The notes below the pieces were generated by a model. The model searched no databases. It saw only the letters and a program-made list of their open reading frames with translations, and had not been told where the DNA came from. Source: Clostridiaceae bacterium (GTDB lineage Bacteria; Bacillota; Clostridia; Oscillospirales; Acutalibacteraceae). Taken from it: 54,206 bases of DNA. Below are positions 1 to 7,889 of the stretch, one piece after another; position 1 is the first letter of the stretch, and each line of letters starts with the position of its first letter. Location: the NCBI GenBank assembly GCA_904501755.1, contig CAJGBV010000015.1, forward strand, positions 1 through 54,206, given 5' to 3'. Both the position numbers and the translations under genes were made by a program.

Positions 1-302
1 AATCCGCCAGTTAAAAGCAAATCATCAATGGATTTAATGATCTCAACATCGGTATCAAGATAAATTCCGCCGTTGTCATAAATTATTTTAAGCCTTGCAT
101 AGTCGCTGACAAAAGCCCACTTACCCGCTTTATACGCTTCATTCAGATAACGGTTTTGCGTTAAATCAAAATTATCTTCATTGTGGCAAACGATTTCATA
201 ATCGGGACAATATTTTTTCCAACTTTTAATACATTTCTTTGCAAGTTTTGGCATTTTGTCTTTACCAAACCAACAATAATGAATCACTTTGGGAATACTC
301 AT
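1..302 (-). CDS. Glycosyltransferase, GT32/capsular polysaccharide type (N-terminal part only)
   Basis: Reading the minus strand from the ATG at 302 gives 100 residues before the window ends, so the C-terminus is missing. The start IPKVIHYCWFG and the block FVSDYARLKIIYDNGGIYLD are typical of the DXD-containing sugar-transferase family (Gly_transf_sug, GT32-like) used in exopolysaccharide assembly. The metal and nucleotide-sugar binding motif is D83-T84-D85. The start codon overlaps the stop of the flippase gene upstream by four bases (ATGA), which implies translational coupling in one polysaccharide operon. The donor sugar cannot be read from the sequence. Confidence 0.9.
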   Translation of the reverse strand, partial: MSIPKVIHYCWFGKDKMPKLAKKCIKSWKKYCPDYEIVCHNEDNFDLTQNRYLNEAYKAGKWAFVSDYARLKIIYDNGGIYLDTDVEIIKSIDDLLLTGG

Positions 303-1798
303 TTTTTCTTCCTCCTAAGTGCTATTATGGTTTTGAATGCATCCTTGAAGAAAGCAAAATTCACTACTATGTATAAAGACACAATCCAAAACGAATGAAT
401 AATTCCCTTAATTAAAAGACTTACAAACGAAAGGTCACAAAAGCTATCAACAAAGAACACACACATAATTGCTACAAAAACAACTCCATTAACAAGCCAT
501 AATTTATATGTAGCAAAAACACTTCTTTCTAAAACCTTTTTGTTTGAATAGTAAATCATCATAGCCCCTCTATATAAAAGAGCAACTATTGTACCAAGGA
601 TTGCACCACAAATTCCCCAAAGAAGAATTGCTACCACCGATACAACAATATTGATTATCATTTCAACAATTGCATGGGAGCGTGTTTCTTCAAATTTACC
701 CGAAAATTCCAAGACGTGATTTGACGGTAATTTTCCATTAGCTAATAAATTCATAATAACAAACAAAATCACAAGATAAACATTTGTATAATTAGCGTCA
801 TTAATACCACTTGTGTATATCTGAATTAAGGGTAAAAGGAATACTGCCATAAGTGTATAGATTATGAAGGTTGCCATTATGTAAAATGTTTCATAAACAT
901 TATATACCTTCAAAAACATTTCCCTATCGGTATGGAACATTTGTCCGAGTGCAAAACTAAATCCCGAAATAATGCTTGTAATAAAGTTCTGCACCTGTGA
1001 AAAGAAAATATTATAAATCGTATAAACGCTAACAACCTTAAAGTCGGTAAGGATTGATAAAAGTAAAACATCGGTGTTGTTAAATACCATTCCCGAAACC
1101 TGATGCACAAGTACCGATTTTCTTTGAGAAACTGCCTCATAATCGGGTTTTGCTTTAAGGTCAAGCCACTTATATCTACTTTTGGCGTGAATATAAACAT
1201 ATCCCAGTTGAAGCAAATATAAAATACAGTAAACAAGCTGAATAAGAATAAGACTGTTCGATAGTATTAAAACAAGTATTTTACCAATATTAGATAAAAG
1301 CTGCAATACTGTTTCAGAGGTAGTTATTACATACTTTCTACCGTCAACCTCTAAAAGTATTCTATATTTTGACTGAACAAAATAACTAAATAATGCCGGA
1401 AGTGCAGTTAAAATTACTATCCCGAAAACCACACCACGTTCAATACCTGTTGGTATAAAAAACTCGTAACACGTTGCTATAATAAGCACAATTGCAGCAT
1501 AAATAAATCCTATTTTACAGTAGAAATTATTGGTTGCAGAAATAACAGAGCTTACCTTTCCGTAATTATTTTCGGCAACAGGTTTGTACAGTGCCTGTGT
1601 TGTGGCAAGTCCAACACCCGATTCAAGCAAAGCCATATATACAAATATTTGTTTTATGGTTGATAAAACGCCGTTAACCTCTGAACCAAAGTTTTCTAAA
1701 TAAAGTCTTGGAAGAAGGAAACCTATAACGATTAAGATAACCTGATAAACAATACCGGATACCAAATTATATTTAATTCGGTTATCTTTTTTTGCCAT
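299..1798 (-). CDS. Wzx-like polysaccharide/oligosaccharide flippase
   Basis: This 499-residue, highly hydrophobic protein has many predicted membrane segments, about 12-14 by eye. Its N-terminus, KYNLVSGIVYQVILIVIGFLLP, matches the MOP/MATE-superfamily flippases that move lipid-linked sugar repeat units across the cytoplasmic membrane. The length is normal for Wzx/RfbX proteins. The ATG at 1798 follows an AAGGAGG ribosome site by about nine bases. It lies between an acyltransferase gene and a glycosyltransferase gene on the same strand, as expected for an exopolysaccharide or capsule operon. It probably depends on the c-di-GMP-controlled promoter at 3.4 kb, since no terminator is visible between them. 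Confidence 0.88.
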   Translation of the reverse strand: MAKKDNRIKYNLVSGIVYQVILIVIGFLLPRLYLENFGSEVNGVLSTIKQIFVYMALLESGVGLATTQALYKPVAENNYGKVSSVISATNNFYCKIGFIYAAIVLIIATCYEFFIPTGIERGVVFGIVILTALPALFSYFVQSKYRILLEVDGRKYVITTSETVLQLLSNIGKILVLILSNSLILIQLVYCILYLLQLGYVYIHAKSRYKWLDLKAKPDYEAVSQRKSVLVHQVSGMVFNNTDVLLLSILTDFKVVSVYTIYNIFFSQVQNFITSIISGFSFALGQMFHTDREMFLKVYNVYETFYIMATFIIYTLMAVFLLPLIQIYTSGINDANYTNVYLVILFVIMNLLANGKLPSNHVLEFSGKFEETRSHAIVEMIINIVVSVVAILLWGICGAILGTIVALLYRGAMMIYYSNKKVLERSVFATYKLWLVNGVVFVAIMCVFFVDSFCDLSFVSLLIKGIIHSFWIVSLYIVVNFAFFKDAFKTIIALRRKKK

Positions 1799-1825
1799 AT
1801 TAAAGTTCCCTCCTTTTAAAGTTTT

Positions 1826-2368
1826 TTATATCTTGTTTTCTACATAATCCTTTGTAGCGTTTTCTTTATGAATGATTTTTGCAGGGTTTCCGATTACTAT
1901 GCTGTGTGCGGGAACATCAAAATTCACAAAGGTTAATGGCGCCACAAGCACATCTTCGCCTATCTTCACATTACCCACAACAACCGAGTTTGTACCTATC
2001 CAGCAATTACCCTCTATCGTTGGTGCGCCTTTTCTTTCGCCACGGTTTTCATAGCCAATTGTAACGCCTGTTGCGATATTCACGTTTTTACCGATTTTAG
2101 CTTCGGGGTTAATAATAACCCTGCCGCTATGACCAATATAAAACCCTTCGCCAATCTGCGTTCTTGCAGGGATTTGAATATGGGTTTTATAAGACATAAG
2201 TTTAAGTTTTATAGTGTAATAAAGTCTTAACGGCTTAAATCGGGCAGAGTTTGCTTTTCTGAAAAGAGCTATATATTTAAGCTCCACAGGTCTTAATAAT
2301 CTTTTTGCAAAGGTTTCCCCTTTTTCGCCGTAATATCTATATAAATCTTTAGAAAATTTGTTATCCAT
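1826..2368 (-). CDS. Hexapeptide-repeat acyltransferase, serine O-acetyltransferase-like
   Basis: The protein has 180 residues from the ATG at 2368. A TTG four codons upstream is possible, but the GGGG motif fits the ATG better. The C-terminal half is a left-handed beta-helix with repeated I-G/V-x-x hexapeptides (IGEGFYIGHSGRVIINP, IGKNVNIATGVTIG, IGEDVLVAPL), followed by the usual IVIGNPAKII closing element. CysE-type enzymes share this fold, but placement three genes into a polysaccharide operon suggests acetylation of a sugar or polymer rather than cysteine synthesis. The likely donor is acetyl-CoA. The gene starts 15 bases after the EAL stop and ends 28 bases before the flippase start. 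Confidence 0.8.
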   Translation of the reverse strand: MDNKFSKDLYRYYGEKGETFAKRLLRPVELKYIALFRKANSARFKPLRLYYTIKLKLMSYKTHIQIPARTQIGEGFYIGHSGRVIINPEAKIGKNVNIATGVTIGYENRGERKGAPTIEGNCWIGTNSVVVGNVKIGEDVLVAPLTFVNFDVPAHSIVIGNPAKIIHKENATKDYVENKI

Positions 2369-2382
2369 ACTTTTCCCCAACT

Positions 2383-3222
2383 TTATATAAACTTGTTCAT
2401 ATACCCTCTTGCAAATGCTTCTGCCTTATTTTCAGTCAACGCTTTGGTATAATACCAACCTTGAATATAGTCACAATCACTGTTTGAAACAAAGTCATTT
2501 TGTTCTTCTGTCTCAACACCCTCGCACACAATGGTAAGATTAAGATTGTGTGCCAAAGAAACTAATCCCTTAAATAGTTTTTTACCTTTTTCCGTACCCG
2601 TCAAAAGTAAAATCTCTCTATCCAGTTTGATAACGTCGATAGGATATTCACAAAGACTGATAAAGGAAGTATATCCGCTACCAATATCATCAAGAGCTAT
2701 ACGAAAACCGAGTTCTTTCACCTTAATGATGTTATACATTGCCGTAACCAAATTTTTCTCTAAAGAATCTTCGGTAATTTCAATAAGCAATTTTTTTCTG
2801 TCAAAATCATATTTTTGCGCTATTTCTTTTATTCTTTGTACAAAATCTTTTTCTGAAATTGTAAGTCTTGTAATATTGCACGATAATGTAAAATTACCAA
2901 ATTCAGTTCCATTCCACTCACTGAGTTTTTTACAAACCTTTTCGAACATATAATAGTCAAATGTTACTATAAGTCCTGATTTTTCCATTAAGCCTATATA
3001 TGTCCCCGGGAAAATCGTCTCGCCCGCGGAATTCACCCATCTTGACAAAGTTTCCGCTGAAACAATTTTTTTGTTTTTATTATCTACAATAAACTGAAGG
3101 TGCATTTGGAATTCATTGTTTTCAAAGGCGGTTGCAATTTCCTTCAAAAGTTTTCTTTCTTTAAGAAATGCACGACTGTACGATGCACCATTCTTAAATG
3201 ATTCAGTAAGTTTATTGCCCAT
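2383..3222 (-). CDS. EAL-domain cyclic-di-GMP phosphodiesterase
   Basis: This 279-residue, stand-alone EAL domain hydrolyses c-di-GMP to pGpG. The catalytic set looks complete: E57 in the signature (here E-T-L in AETLSRW), N116, E148 in IEITE, D178-D179 in DDIGSGYTSF, K199 in IKLD, E234/E237 in CEGVET and Q254 in QGWYY. It has no membrane segment or sensor domain, so it is probably regulated at expression level. It is the first gene after a sigma-A promoter and a c-di-GMP-I riboswitch, and it leads the exopolysaccharide genes downstream. This layout suggests feedback: the second messenger controls expression of its own degrading enzyme. Activity is inferred from conserved residues only. Confidence 0.9.
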   Translation of the reverse strand: MGNKLTESFKNGASYSRAFLKERKLLKEIATAFENNEFQMHLQFIVDNKNKKIVSAETLSRWVNSAGETIFPGTYIGLMEKSGLIVTFDYYMFEKVCKKLSEWNGTEFGNFTLSCNITRLTISEKDFVQRIKEIAQKYDFDRKKLLIEITEDSLEKNLVTAMYNIIKVKELGFRIALDDIGSGYTSFISLCEYPIDVIKLDREILLLTGTEKGKKLFKGLVSLAHNLNLTIVCEGVETEEQNDFVSNSDCDYIQGWYYTKALTENKAEAFARGYMNKFI

Positions 3223-3265
3223 TAATTTCTACCTCACTATATAATTTTGGTATTAAAACAAAAAA

Positions 3266-3308
3266 CTGCAATAATAGAAAGTCAAAATAATGACTTTTAT
3301 CATTGCAG
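3266..3308 (-). terminator. Intrinsic terminator, expression platform of the c-di-GMP riboswitch
   Basis: On the minus strand an 18-19 bp hairpin (arms CTGCAATgATAAAAGTCA and TGACTTTCTATTATTGCAG) is followed by TTTTTTGTTTT at 3265-3255. Its 5' arm begins inside the last bases of the riboswitch aptamer, so aptamer and terminator cannot both be complete. It lies 44 bases upstream of the EAL start codon. Confidence 0.85.
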
Positions 3309-3383
3309 CTGGACTGGCATAGTATAAACCTTAGCCTCTTTGCTTTGCGTCGCCGATTTTCATCGGTTTTGCTAATATTTACA
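3301..3383 (-). promoter_or_regulatory. Cyclic-di-GMP-I (GEMM-I) riboswitch
   Basis: The minus strand carries the GEMM-I core in order: GCAAAACC, a hairpin with a GAAA-type loop (CCGATGAAAATCGG), the signature GACGCAAAGC, then GGCTAAGG and CTATGCCAG closing the second arm. A short base stem is possible between TAGC (3374-3371) and GCTG (3309-3306). GEMM-I aptamers bind c-di-GMP. The element sits between a diguanylate cyclase gene and an EAL phosphodiesterase gene. The last bases of the aptamer are reused in the terminator at 3266-3308. Ligand binding would therefore be expected to weaken the terminator and turn the operon on, but the direction is inferred. Confidence 0.88.
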
Positions 3384-3388
3384 CTAAC

Positions 3389-3417
3389 AGTATATTGCAA
3401 TGATTCGTATTTGTCAA
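3389..3417 (-). promoter_or_regulatory. Sigma-A promoter of the riboswitch/EAL/polysaccharide operon
   Basis: On the minus strand TTGACA (3417-3412) is separated by exactly 17 bases from TATACT (3394-3389). The predicted start near 3382 lies just upstream of the aptamer. The promoter overlaps the region immediately after the GGDEF stop codon at 3423, so the EAL operon has its own transcription start. Confidence 0.85.
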
Positions 3418-3422
3418 TAAAT

Positions 3423-5708
3423 TTATGCTTTTGCAAACACCCAAAGGGTATTGACTACGGTTTCTCCTTCACAGAGTTTATAAACGGTTAAAACAACGCT
3501 TTCGCCATTATTTTTCTTAAACGTGATTTTTGGCGTTTTGTTTTCCGCTAATTGATGGTTAAGAGCATCATAATTAAGAAAACTCATTACTGCTCTGTGA
3601 TAATCAGGATGTACCCAATCGGAAACATATTTTGAAAACAAATTTGAAAAATGCTCTTCCTCTTCGTTGTAACCTAAATATGCCGGCATTAAAATTCGTC
3701 TGGCTTTATCAGTATCTAACGAAACACGATATATACCGTTATAATTTTCTTTAAGAACAGAAAGCATTGTATCAATCTCGAGTATACCCGTTTGCAACTG
3801 AACATATTCGTTTTTAAGCTTATTGTCATTGGATTCTTTAGTCTTTTGATAGTACTCGGCCTTTGACTCATACATTCTGATTTCGGCTTCTTTGACCATT
3901 TCTTCAACATCGATATTTTGTGTTCTGAAAGAAACACCTGCTGCAACATTGTATTTTCGCAAACTTAATTCTTTATTAAGGCGTTCAATGTTATCCTTTA
4001 CACTATCGGGTGTAATGTTTTTGCAGAATACTAAAAACTCATCTCCGCCCATACGGTAAACACTATAACCGTAAAAAACATCTTTTAATGTGTTTGCTAC
4101 GTATATCAGCATCTCATCGCCTGCCGCATGACCATACTTATTATTAATAAGATGCAATTCGTTAACATCTATATAAATACATGCTACATTTGTGTTCTTT
4201 TCATCTTCTAAAATACGTAAATCATTCTTATATGCAACACGATTTAAGGCTCCTGTAAGGGAGTCGGTTGTTGCAATAAGTTTTGTTCTGTTAAGATAAT
4301 TCTTATTATACAACGCCATAGAGAAACATGCCGATATCTTCTCAGCAAGTATTCTTACCTGATTTCCGTGCTTGGCATTAAACACTGCTAAAACAGTAAT
4401 ATGATTTGTGCCACTCACTGTACCGGAAAGCGAAATATCAAAAATATCGTTTTCTTTTAAAAACTTATAAAATGCAGGATTGGTTTTATACAAATGTTTG
4501 GTTGGTCTGATAGAAAGAATATTCAGAACTTTTCCCTTTAAAGTATGCAATTCTGAAACGTACCTTAACAATTCTGACATTATGTATTTTTTAGCATCAT
4601 CATCCAAAGCGACGCCTTCTGCAATATATCTATAATCCTCACCGTCGGTGTTATAAAATATAGCAGCTCTTGCCTTTGCAAAAACGCATACCTGTTTTAA
4701 TGATTCTAAAATATTATCCTTTTCTCCCGATGTTTCCAAAAGGATTTTTCTGATATCAGATGCAGATGTCGTTACCTGATTAATCTGTTGTTCGCTTGTC
4801 ATCAAAACAAGTATATATACAAAAATAACAATAAGCATCGTAAAGAATACTATCAATAATATTTGTGTTAAATCTCTTACAGCGGCAAATACCTGTGAAT
4901 CATATCTTACAAGAGCGATCATCCAACCAATTTCATCTATGGTAGAATAATGCATATATGCATTTTCGTCCCTATATGCCGACTCAAATGATAAAAATCC
5001 TTTATCATTTTTCAAAAATTCTTCATAAGAAGAACCATCGTTATACTTACGGTCTTCCAAAAAAGATATATTCCCTAAGTTATTATGTATGTTATCTATA
5101 ATCAGGTCACCTGATGCTTTATCATATACAAACAACTGAGCATCAAGCTCTTCAGCCATTTTTTTATATTTAGCACCAATTTTATCAAGTTGAATAACGC
5201 CGTATAAAATGCCAACCATTTCATCGCCAACCTTTATCGGTACGGCACTTCTGACTATTTCTTTTCCACGAGTTGTAACATCGCTTACCCTTGAACTTAT
5301 ATAAGAACCTTTCTTAACTTCTTCTTCAAAAGAAAAATCACCGCTTACATTAAGTGTTCCGGTTCTCGTAACAAAGGTATTATCACGATTTAATATACCG
5401 ATATTTTCAATTAATCCAATAGGTTTAAAGGATTCGAACATTATGTCATAACGTTCTTCTTCGCTATAAAGCGTTGCAGCAAAGTTAGCCATTGTAGAAA
5501 GATTTTCGCGGTCAGATATTAATTGCAGAGTAATATCATCTTTAATCTGCTTAGTTTGTATATGAAGATTTTCCTCAGCCTCATTCTTGGCATCCGCATA
5601 CAAAAGTCCTACCATAGCAAGAAAAATGGAACATAATAAAATAGTAGTAATAACCGTATAAAGAACATAGTGTTGCCTTTGTTTCTTATGTCTAAATGTT
5701 ATTGCCAT
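3423..5708 (-). CDS. Membrane-bound diguanylate cyclase with extracytoplasmic dCache-like sensor
   Basis: The protein has 761 residues. Membrane segments at about 14-37 and 283-303 enclose a 240-residue extracytoplasmic sensor resembling dCache (short motif GILYGVIQLDKI). A GAF-like cytoplasmic segment follows (about 320-470), then the GGDEF domain (about 475-610) with an intact GGDEF signature at 554-558, and a PAS-like C-terminal segment (about 640-761). It should make c-di-GMP in response to an external signal. No RxxD inhibitory site is found at the usual place five residues before GGDEF, so product inhibition may be absent. The next gene downstream is a riboswitch-controlled EAL phosphodiesterase. 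The ligand of the sensor is unknown. Confidence 0.9.
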   Translation of the reverse strand: MAITFRHKKQRQHYVLYTVITTILLCSIFLAMVGLLYADAKNEAEENLHIQTKQIKDDITLQLISDRENLSTMANFAATLYSEEERYDIMFESFKPIGLIENIGILNRDNTFVTRTGTLNVSGDFSFEEEVKKGSYISSRVSDVTTRGKEIVRSAVPIKVGDEMVGILYGVIQLDKIGAKYKKMAEELDAQLFVYDKASGDLIIDNIHNNLGNISFLEDRKYNDGSSYEEFLKNDKGFLSFESAYRDENAYMHYSTIDEIGWMIALVRYDSQVFAAVRDLTQILLIVFFTMLIVIFVYILVLMTSEQQINQVTTSASDIRKILLETSGEKDNILESLKQVCVFAKARAAIFYNTDGEDYRYIAEGVALDDDAKKYIMSELLRYVSELHTLKGKVLNILSIRPTKHLYKTNPAFYKFLKENDIFDISLSGTVSGTNHITVLAVFNAKHGNQVRILAEKISACFSMALYNKNYLNRTKLIATTDSLTGALNRVAYKNDLRILEDEKNTNVACIYIDVNELHLINNKYGHAAGDEMLIYVANTLKDVFYGYSVYRMGGDEFLVFCKNITPDSVKDNIERLNKELSLRKYNVAAGVSFRTQNIDVEEMVKEAEIRMYESKAEYYQKTKESNDNKLKNEYVQLQTGILEIDTMLSVLKENYNGIYRVSLDTDKARRILMPAYLGYNEEEEHFSNLFSKYVSDWVHPDYHRAVMSFLNYDALNHQLAENKTPKITFKKNNGESVVLTVYKLCEGETVVNTLWVFAKA

Positions 5709-5753
5709 TGTTTCACTCTCCCAAACCTATTTGTTATATATATAATTATATAT

Positions 5754-5782
5754 ATAATAACATATAACTTTGAATTTTTCAA
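5754..5782 (-). promoter_or_regulatory. Sigma-A promoter of the GGDEF gene
   Basis: On the minus strand TTGAAA (5782-5777), a 17-base spacer and TATTAT (5759-5754) precede the GGDEF start codon by about 45 bases. The 5' leader is a run of alternating TATA bases. Confidence 0.6.
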
Positions 5783-5852
5783 TATCTTAGTTTTTTTGAC
5801 AAATTTATATAATTTCCGAAAAAGAACAGAACAACTTAGGTAAAAAATAGTG

Positions 5853-5880
5853 AAAAAGCCCTCTGTCGCGCAGAGAGCTT
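5853..5880 (-). terminator. Intrinsic terminator of the 8.4-5.9 kb operon
   Basis: Minus-strand hairpin AGCTCTCTG-CGCGA-CAGAGGGCT followed by TTTTTC. It lies just after the TipAS-domain gene and before the GGDEF promoter, so it separates the two transcription units. Confidence 0.75.
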
Positions 5881-5902
5881 TACTATTTATTATATTTTAG
5901 CG

Positions 5903-6271
5903 TTATTTACAGTATATTTCTATCGCCTGTGAAACAAATTCTGCGGTGCCGTTGCCGTTTTTATCAATGTTATTTTTAAAGCGTTCATCGGCTGCATACA
6001 TCTGACCATGGCTTACAAGAATTTGTTTGGTGCAGGTATAGTAGTTTTCGGTGATGTAATTTTGCAGTTCTTTTACAAGTGCCTGTGCATCATTTGAGTC
6101 GGCGGTATTGCCGTTTTGCTTACATTCGGCAAATTTTGCAAACACGGTCATTAGTCCGTTATTTACCTCTTGCCATTTAACATTAGTGTAATTGGCGGTC
6201 TTTTGCTCATATTCTTTATAGGCATCGGTTTCTCCCCAGTGCCTATTTACTTCCTTGTCGTAATTGGTCAT
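5903..6271 (-). CDS. Stand-alone TipAS-type ligand-binding domain protein
   Basis: The protein has 122 residues. The blocks NRHWGETDAYKEYEQKT, YTCTKQILVSHGQMY and RFKNNIDKNGNGTAEF are those of the TipAS domain, the antibiotic-recognition half of MerR-family TipA regulators. No MerR DNA-binding domain precedes it; the gene directly upstream is a rhodanese lipoprotein. I chose the ATG at 6271 because GAGGA lies about ten bases upstream. A GTG at 6286, overlapping the rhodanese stop, would add five residues. TipAS domains bind thiopeptides and some other drugs, so a drug-binding or sequestering role is possible, but a degraded regulator is equally possible. Confidence 0.82.
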   Translation of the reverse strand: MTNYDKEVNRHWGETDAYKEYEQKTANYTNVKWQEVNNGLMTVFAKFAECKQNGNTADSNDAQALVKELQNYITENYYTCTKQILVSHGQMYAADERFKNNIDKNGNGTAEFVSQAIEIYCK

Positions 6272-6282
6272 AGTAGTTGTCC

Positions 6283-6678
6283 TCACTTCACAACTTCATA
6301 CGGCCAATCGATAATACCGCCGAATTCCTTAACATTAGTGTAGCCGAGTTTGACAAGTTCCTCGGATGCAATTTTGCTTCTTCTACCGCTACGGCAGTAA
6401 ACAAGAATTAATTGCTCTTTGTCGGGCAGTTCCTTTTCGGCTCGGTCTGCTATTTCGTATTCGGGTATTAAAATTGAGTTTTCAATATGTCCCTGTGCAA
6501 ATTCTTCTGTGGTACGTGCATCAATTATGATGTAATCGTTTTCGGTGTCCATAATATACTTTGCTTGTTCAGGTGTAATTTGCTCATAAGTGTTATTATT
6601 ATCGCCACCGCACCCGGTTAAACCAAATAGTGAAAGAGAAATAAAAAGCATTATTATCAGTCCTTTAAGTTTTTTCAT
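6283..6678 (-). CDS. Rhodanese-domain lipoprotein
   Basis: The protein has 131 residues. The N-terminus has a lysine-rich start, a hydrophobic core and the lipobox L-T-G-C (C23), so it should be a membrane-anchored lipoprotein outside the cell membrane. The rest is a single rhodanese domain with DART near the start of the fold, the active-site loop CRSGRRS carrying the sulfur-accepting cysteine, and the usual GGIIDWPYE ending. It resembles Clostridial surface rhodaneses thought to handle sulfane sulfur; the substrate is unknown. It lies 15 bases after the methyltransferase-family gene in the same operon. Confidence 0.88.
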   Translation of the reverse strand: MKKLKGLIIMLFISLSLFGLTGCGGDNNNTYEQITPEQAKYIMDTENDYIIIDARTTEEFAQGHIENSILIPEYEIADRAEKELPDKEQLILVYCRSGRRSKIASEELVKLGYTNVKEFGGIIDWPYEVVK

Positions 6679-6693
6679 AGTATTTACTCCTTA

Positions 6694-7365
6694 TTACCAA
6701 ATAAACGGTATCAGGCGGTATTTTACCTTTTGCTTGTATTCACTGTACCCCTCAAGTTCTTTTTCAAGGAGTTCCTCCTCGCCCTTAATTCGTTTTGCAA
6801 TGATAAAGGGGTAAGCAAGAAAAATAATAAATGAATATATCGAGCCGAGAACAATCGGTATGGACAAAAACAAAAGTAAAGTTGCACTATACATAGGATG
6901 ACGAACAATGCCGTAAAGTCCTGTGTCAATCACTTTTTGGTTTTCCTGCACCTTTATTGTTCGGCTCAGATATGTGTTTTCTCTTAGCACCTCGGCATAA
7001 AGAATATATGCCACAAGAAAGACCGCCGAAGCACCGATAGCCACACCTTTTGGCAACATATATAGGTTAAAGCGAAAGCCGAAACCTGCAACAAAAAAAC
7101 CTATGAGAAACATAAGACCACTTAATTTCACAACTATACCTTGGTCCTTTTGTTTTTCTTTAGCATCAAGTCTGGATTTTAAGAGTTCGGGATTTTTGAA
7201 CATCATTACAATTCCCACAAAAAACATAGGGATAAACAATATCCCCATAAGTAGCCAGCCGTAAAAAAACGAATACGTTCCTGCGGGTAAAAATATTAAA
7301 ACGCCAACCAAAGCAATGCCTAATATAAATTTAAGCATTGCCTCCAAAAACAATTTAACCGTCAT
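6694..7365 (-). CDS. Isoprenylcysteine methyltransferase-family (ICMT/PEMT-like) membrane protein
   Basis: This 223-residue integral membrane protein has about five hydrophobic segments. Near the C-terminus GLYGIVRHPMYSATLLLFL is the RHPxY S-adenosylmethionine-binding signature shared by ICMT, phospholipid methyltransferases and NnrU-like proteins. It also contains ENTYLSRTIKVQENQKVIDTG, the usual lead-in to that motif. Bacterial members have varied and mostly untested substrates (lipids, steroids or small thiols), so only the family is assigned. Its neighbours, a P-loop kinase upstream and a rhodanese lipoprotein downstream, do not point to a single pathway. Confidence 0.82.
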   Translation of the reverse strand: MTVKLFLEAMLKFILGIALVGVLIFLPAGTYSFFYGWLLMGILFIPMFFVGIVMMFKNPELLKSRLDAKEKQKDQGIVVKLSGLMFLIGFFVAGFGFRFNLYMLPKGVAIGASAVFLVAYILYAEVLRENTYLSRTIKVQENQKVIDTGLYGIVRHPMYSATLLLFLSIPIVLGSIYSFIIFLAYPFIIAKRIKGEEELLEKELEGYSEYKQKVKYRLIPFIW

Positions 7366-7376
7366 AACGCACCCCG

Positions 7377-7889
7377 TTAAATTATCTCAATATCAATTTC
7401 ATAATTATCTTCAATAAGTATAAAGTTTAAATTATGTTTTTTACATTCGTTTAAAATAAGTCCATTATCTTGTAGTAAGCCGTCTATTGTCAGATCGTCA
7501 CAAAGGCGGTTTTCAATAATATTAGCATATTTCTTAATATCATCAAAATGGTATCTTATATAATTTTCGCTCATTACAAGGCAGTAATATCGTATGTTTT
7601 CAAGATATTCTTTACTGAAATCCTCTTGCCAAGTTACAGGAACATAGCAACCCTCGACAATAAGGTTTTGCTTGTTTTCTATAGCGGTTTTAATAATCTC
7701 ACGAACTATCGGCCACAGATGTTCGGTTAATTTATCATCATCCATTGGGGTAAGTTCGGTGTTTTTACTACGAATAAGCCCCATTTTTAAATGGTCAATC
7801 GAGAGATACGGATATTTATATTTTTCAAGCAGTTTTTGGGAGAGAGCCGTCTTGCCTGTGTGCGAAGCACCTGTTATTAAAATAATCAT
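7377..7889 (-). CDS. Small P-loop kinase-like ATPase
   Basis: The protein has 170 residues and begins directly with a Walker A motif, GASHTGKT (residues 7-14). It has the general shape of shikimate/adenylate-kinase-like phosphotransferases, including a Walker-B-like strand LIVEGCYVP. Similar small AAA_18/zeta-type kinases are common in Clostridia and largely uncharacterised. The ATG at 7889 directly abuts the stop of the hydrolase gene (TAA then ATG), which implies translational coupling. The substrate is unknown. Confidence 0.75.
   Translation of the reverse strand: MIILITGASHTGKTALSQKLLEKYKYPYLSIDHLKMGLIRSKNTELTPMDDDKLTEHLWPIVREIIKTAIENKQNLIVEGCYVPVTWQEDFSKEYLENIRYYCLVMSENYIRYHFDDIKKYANIIENRLCDDLTIDGLLQDNGLILNECKKHNLNFILIEDNYEIDIEII

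Noticed and set aside
3301..3402. Long base stem of the c-di-GMP aptamer using CATTGCA at 3402-3396
   Set aside because: The complementarity with TGCAATG at 3307-3301 is perfect, but the upstream strand lies in the promoter spacer and would not be transcribed from the predicted start.
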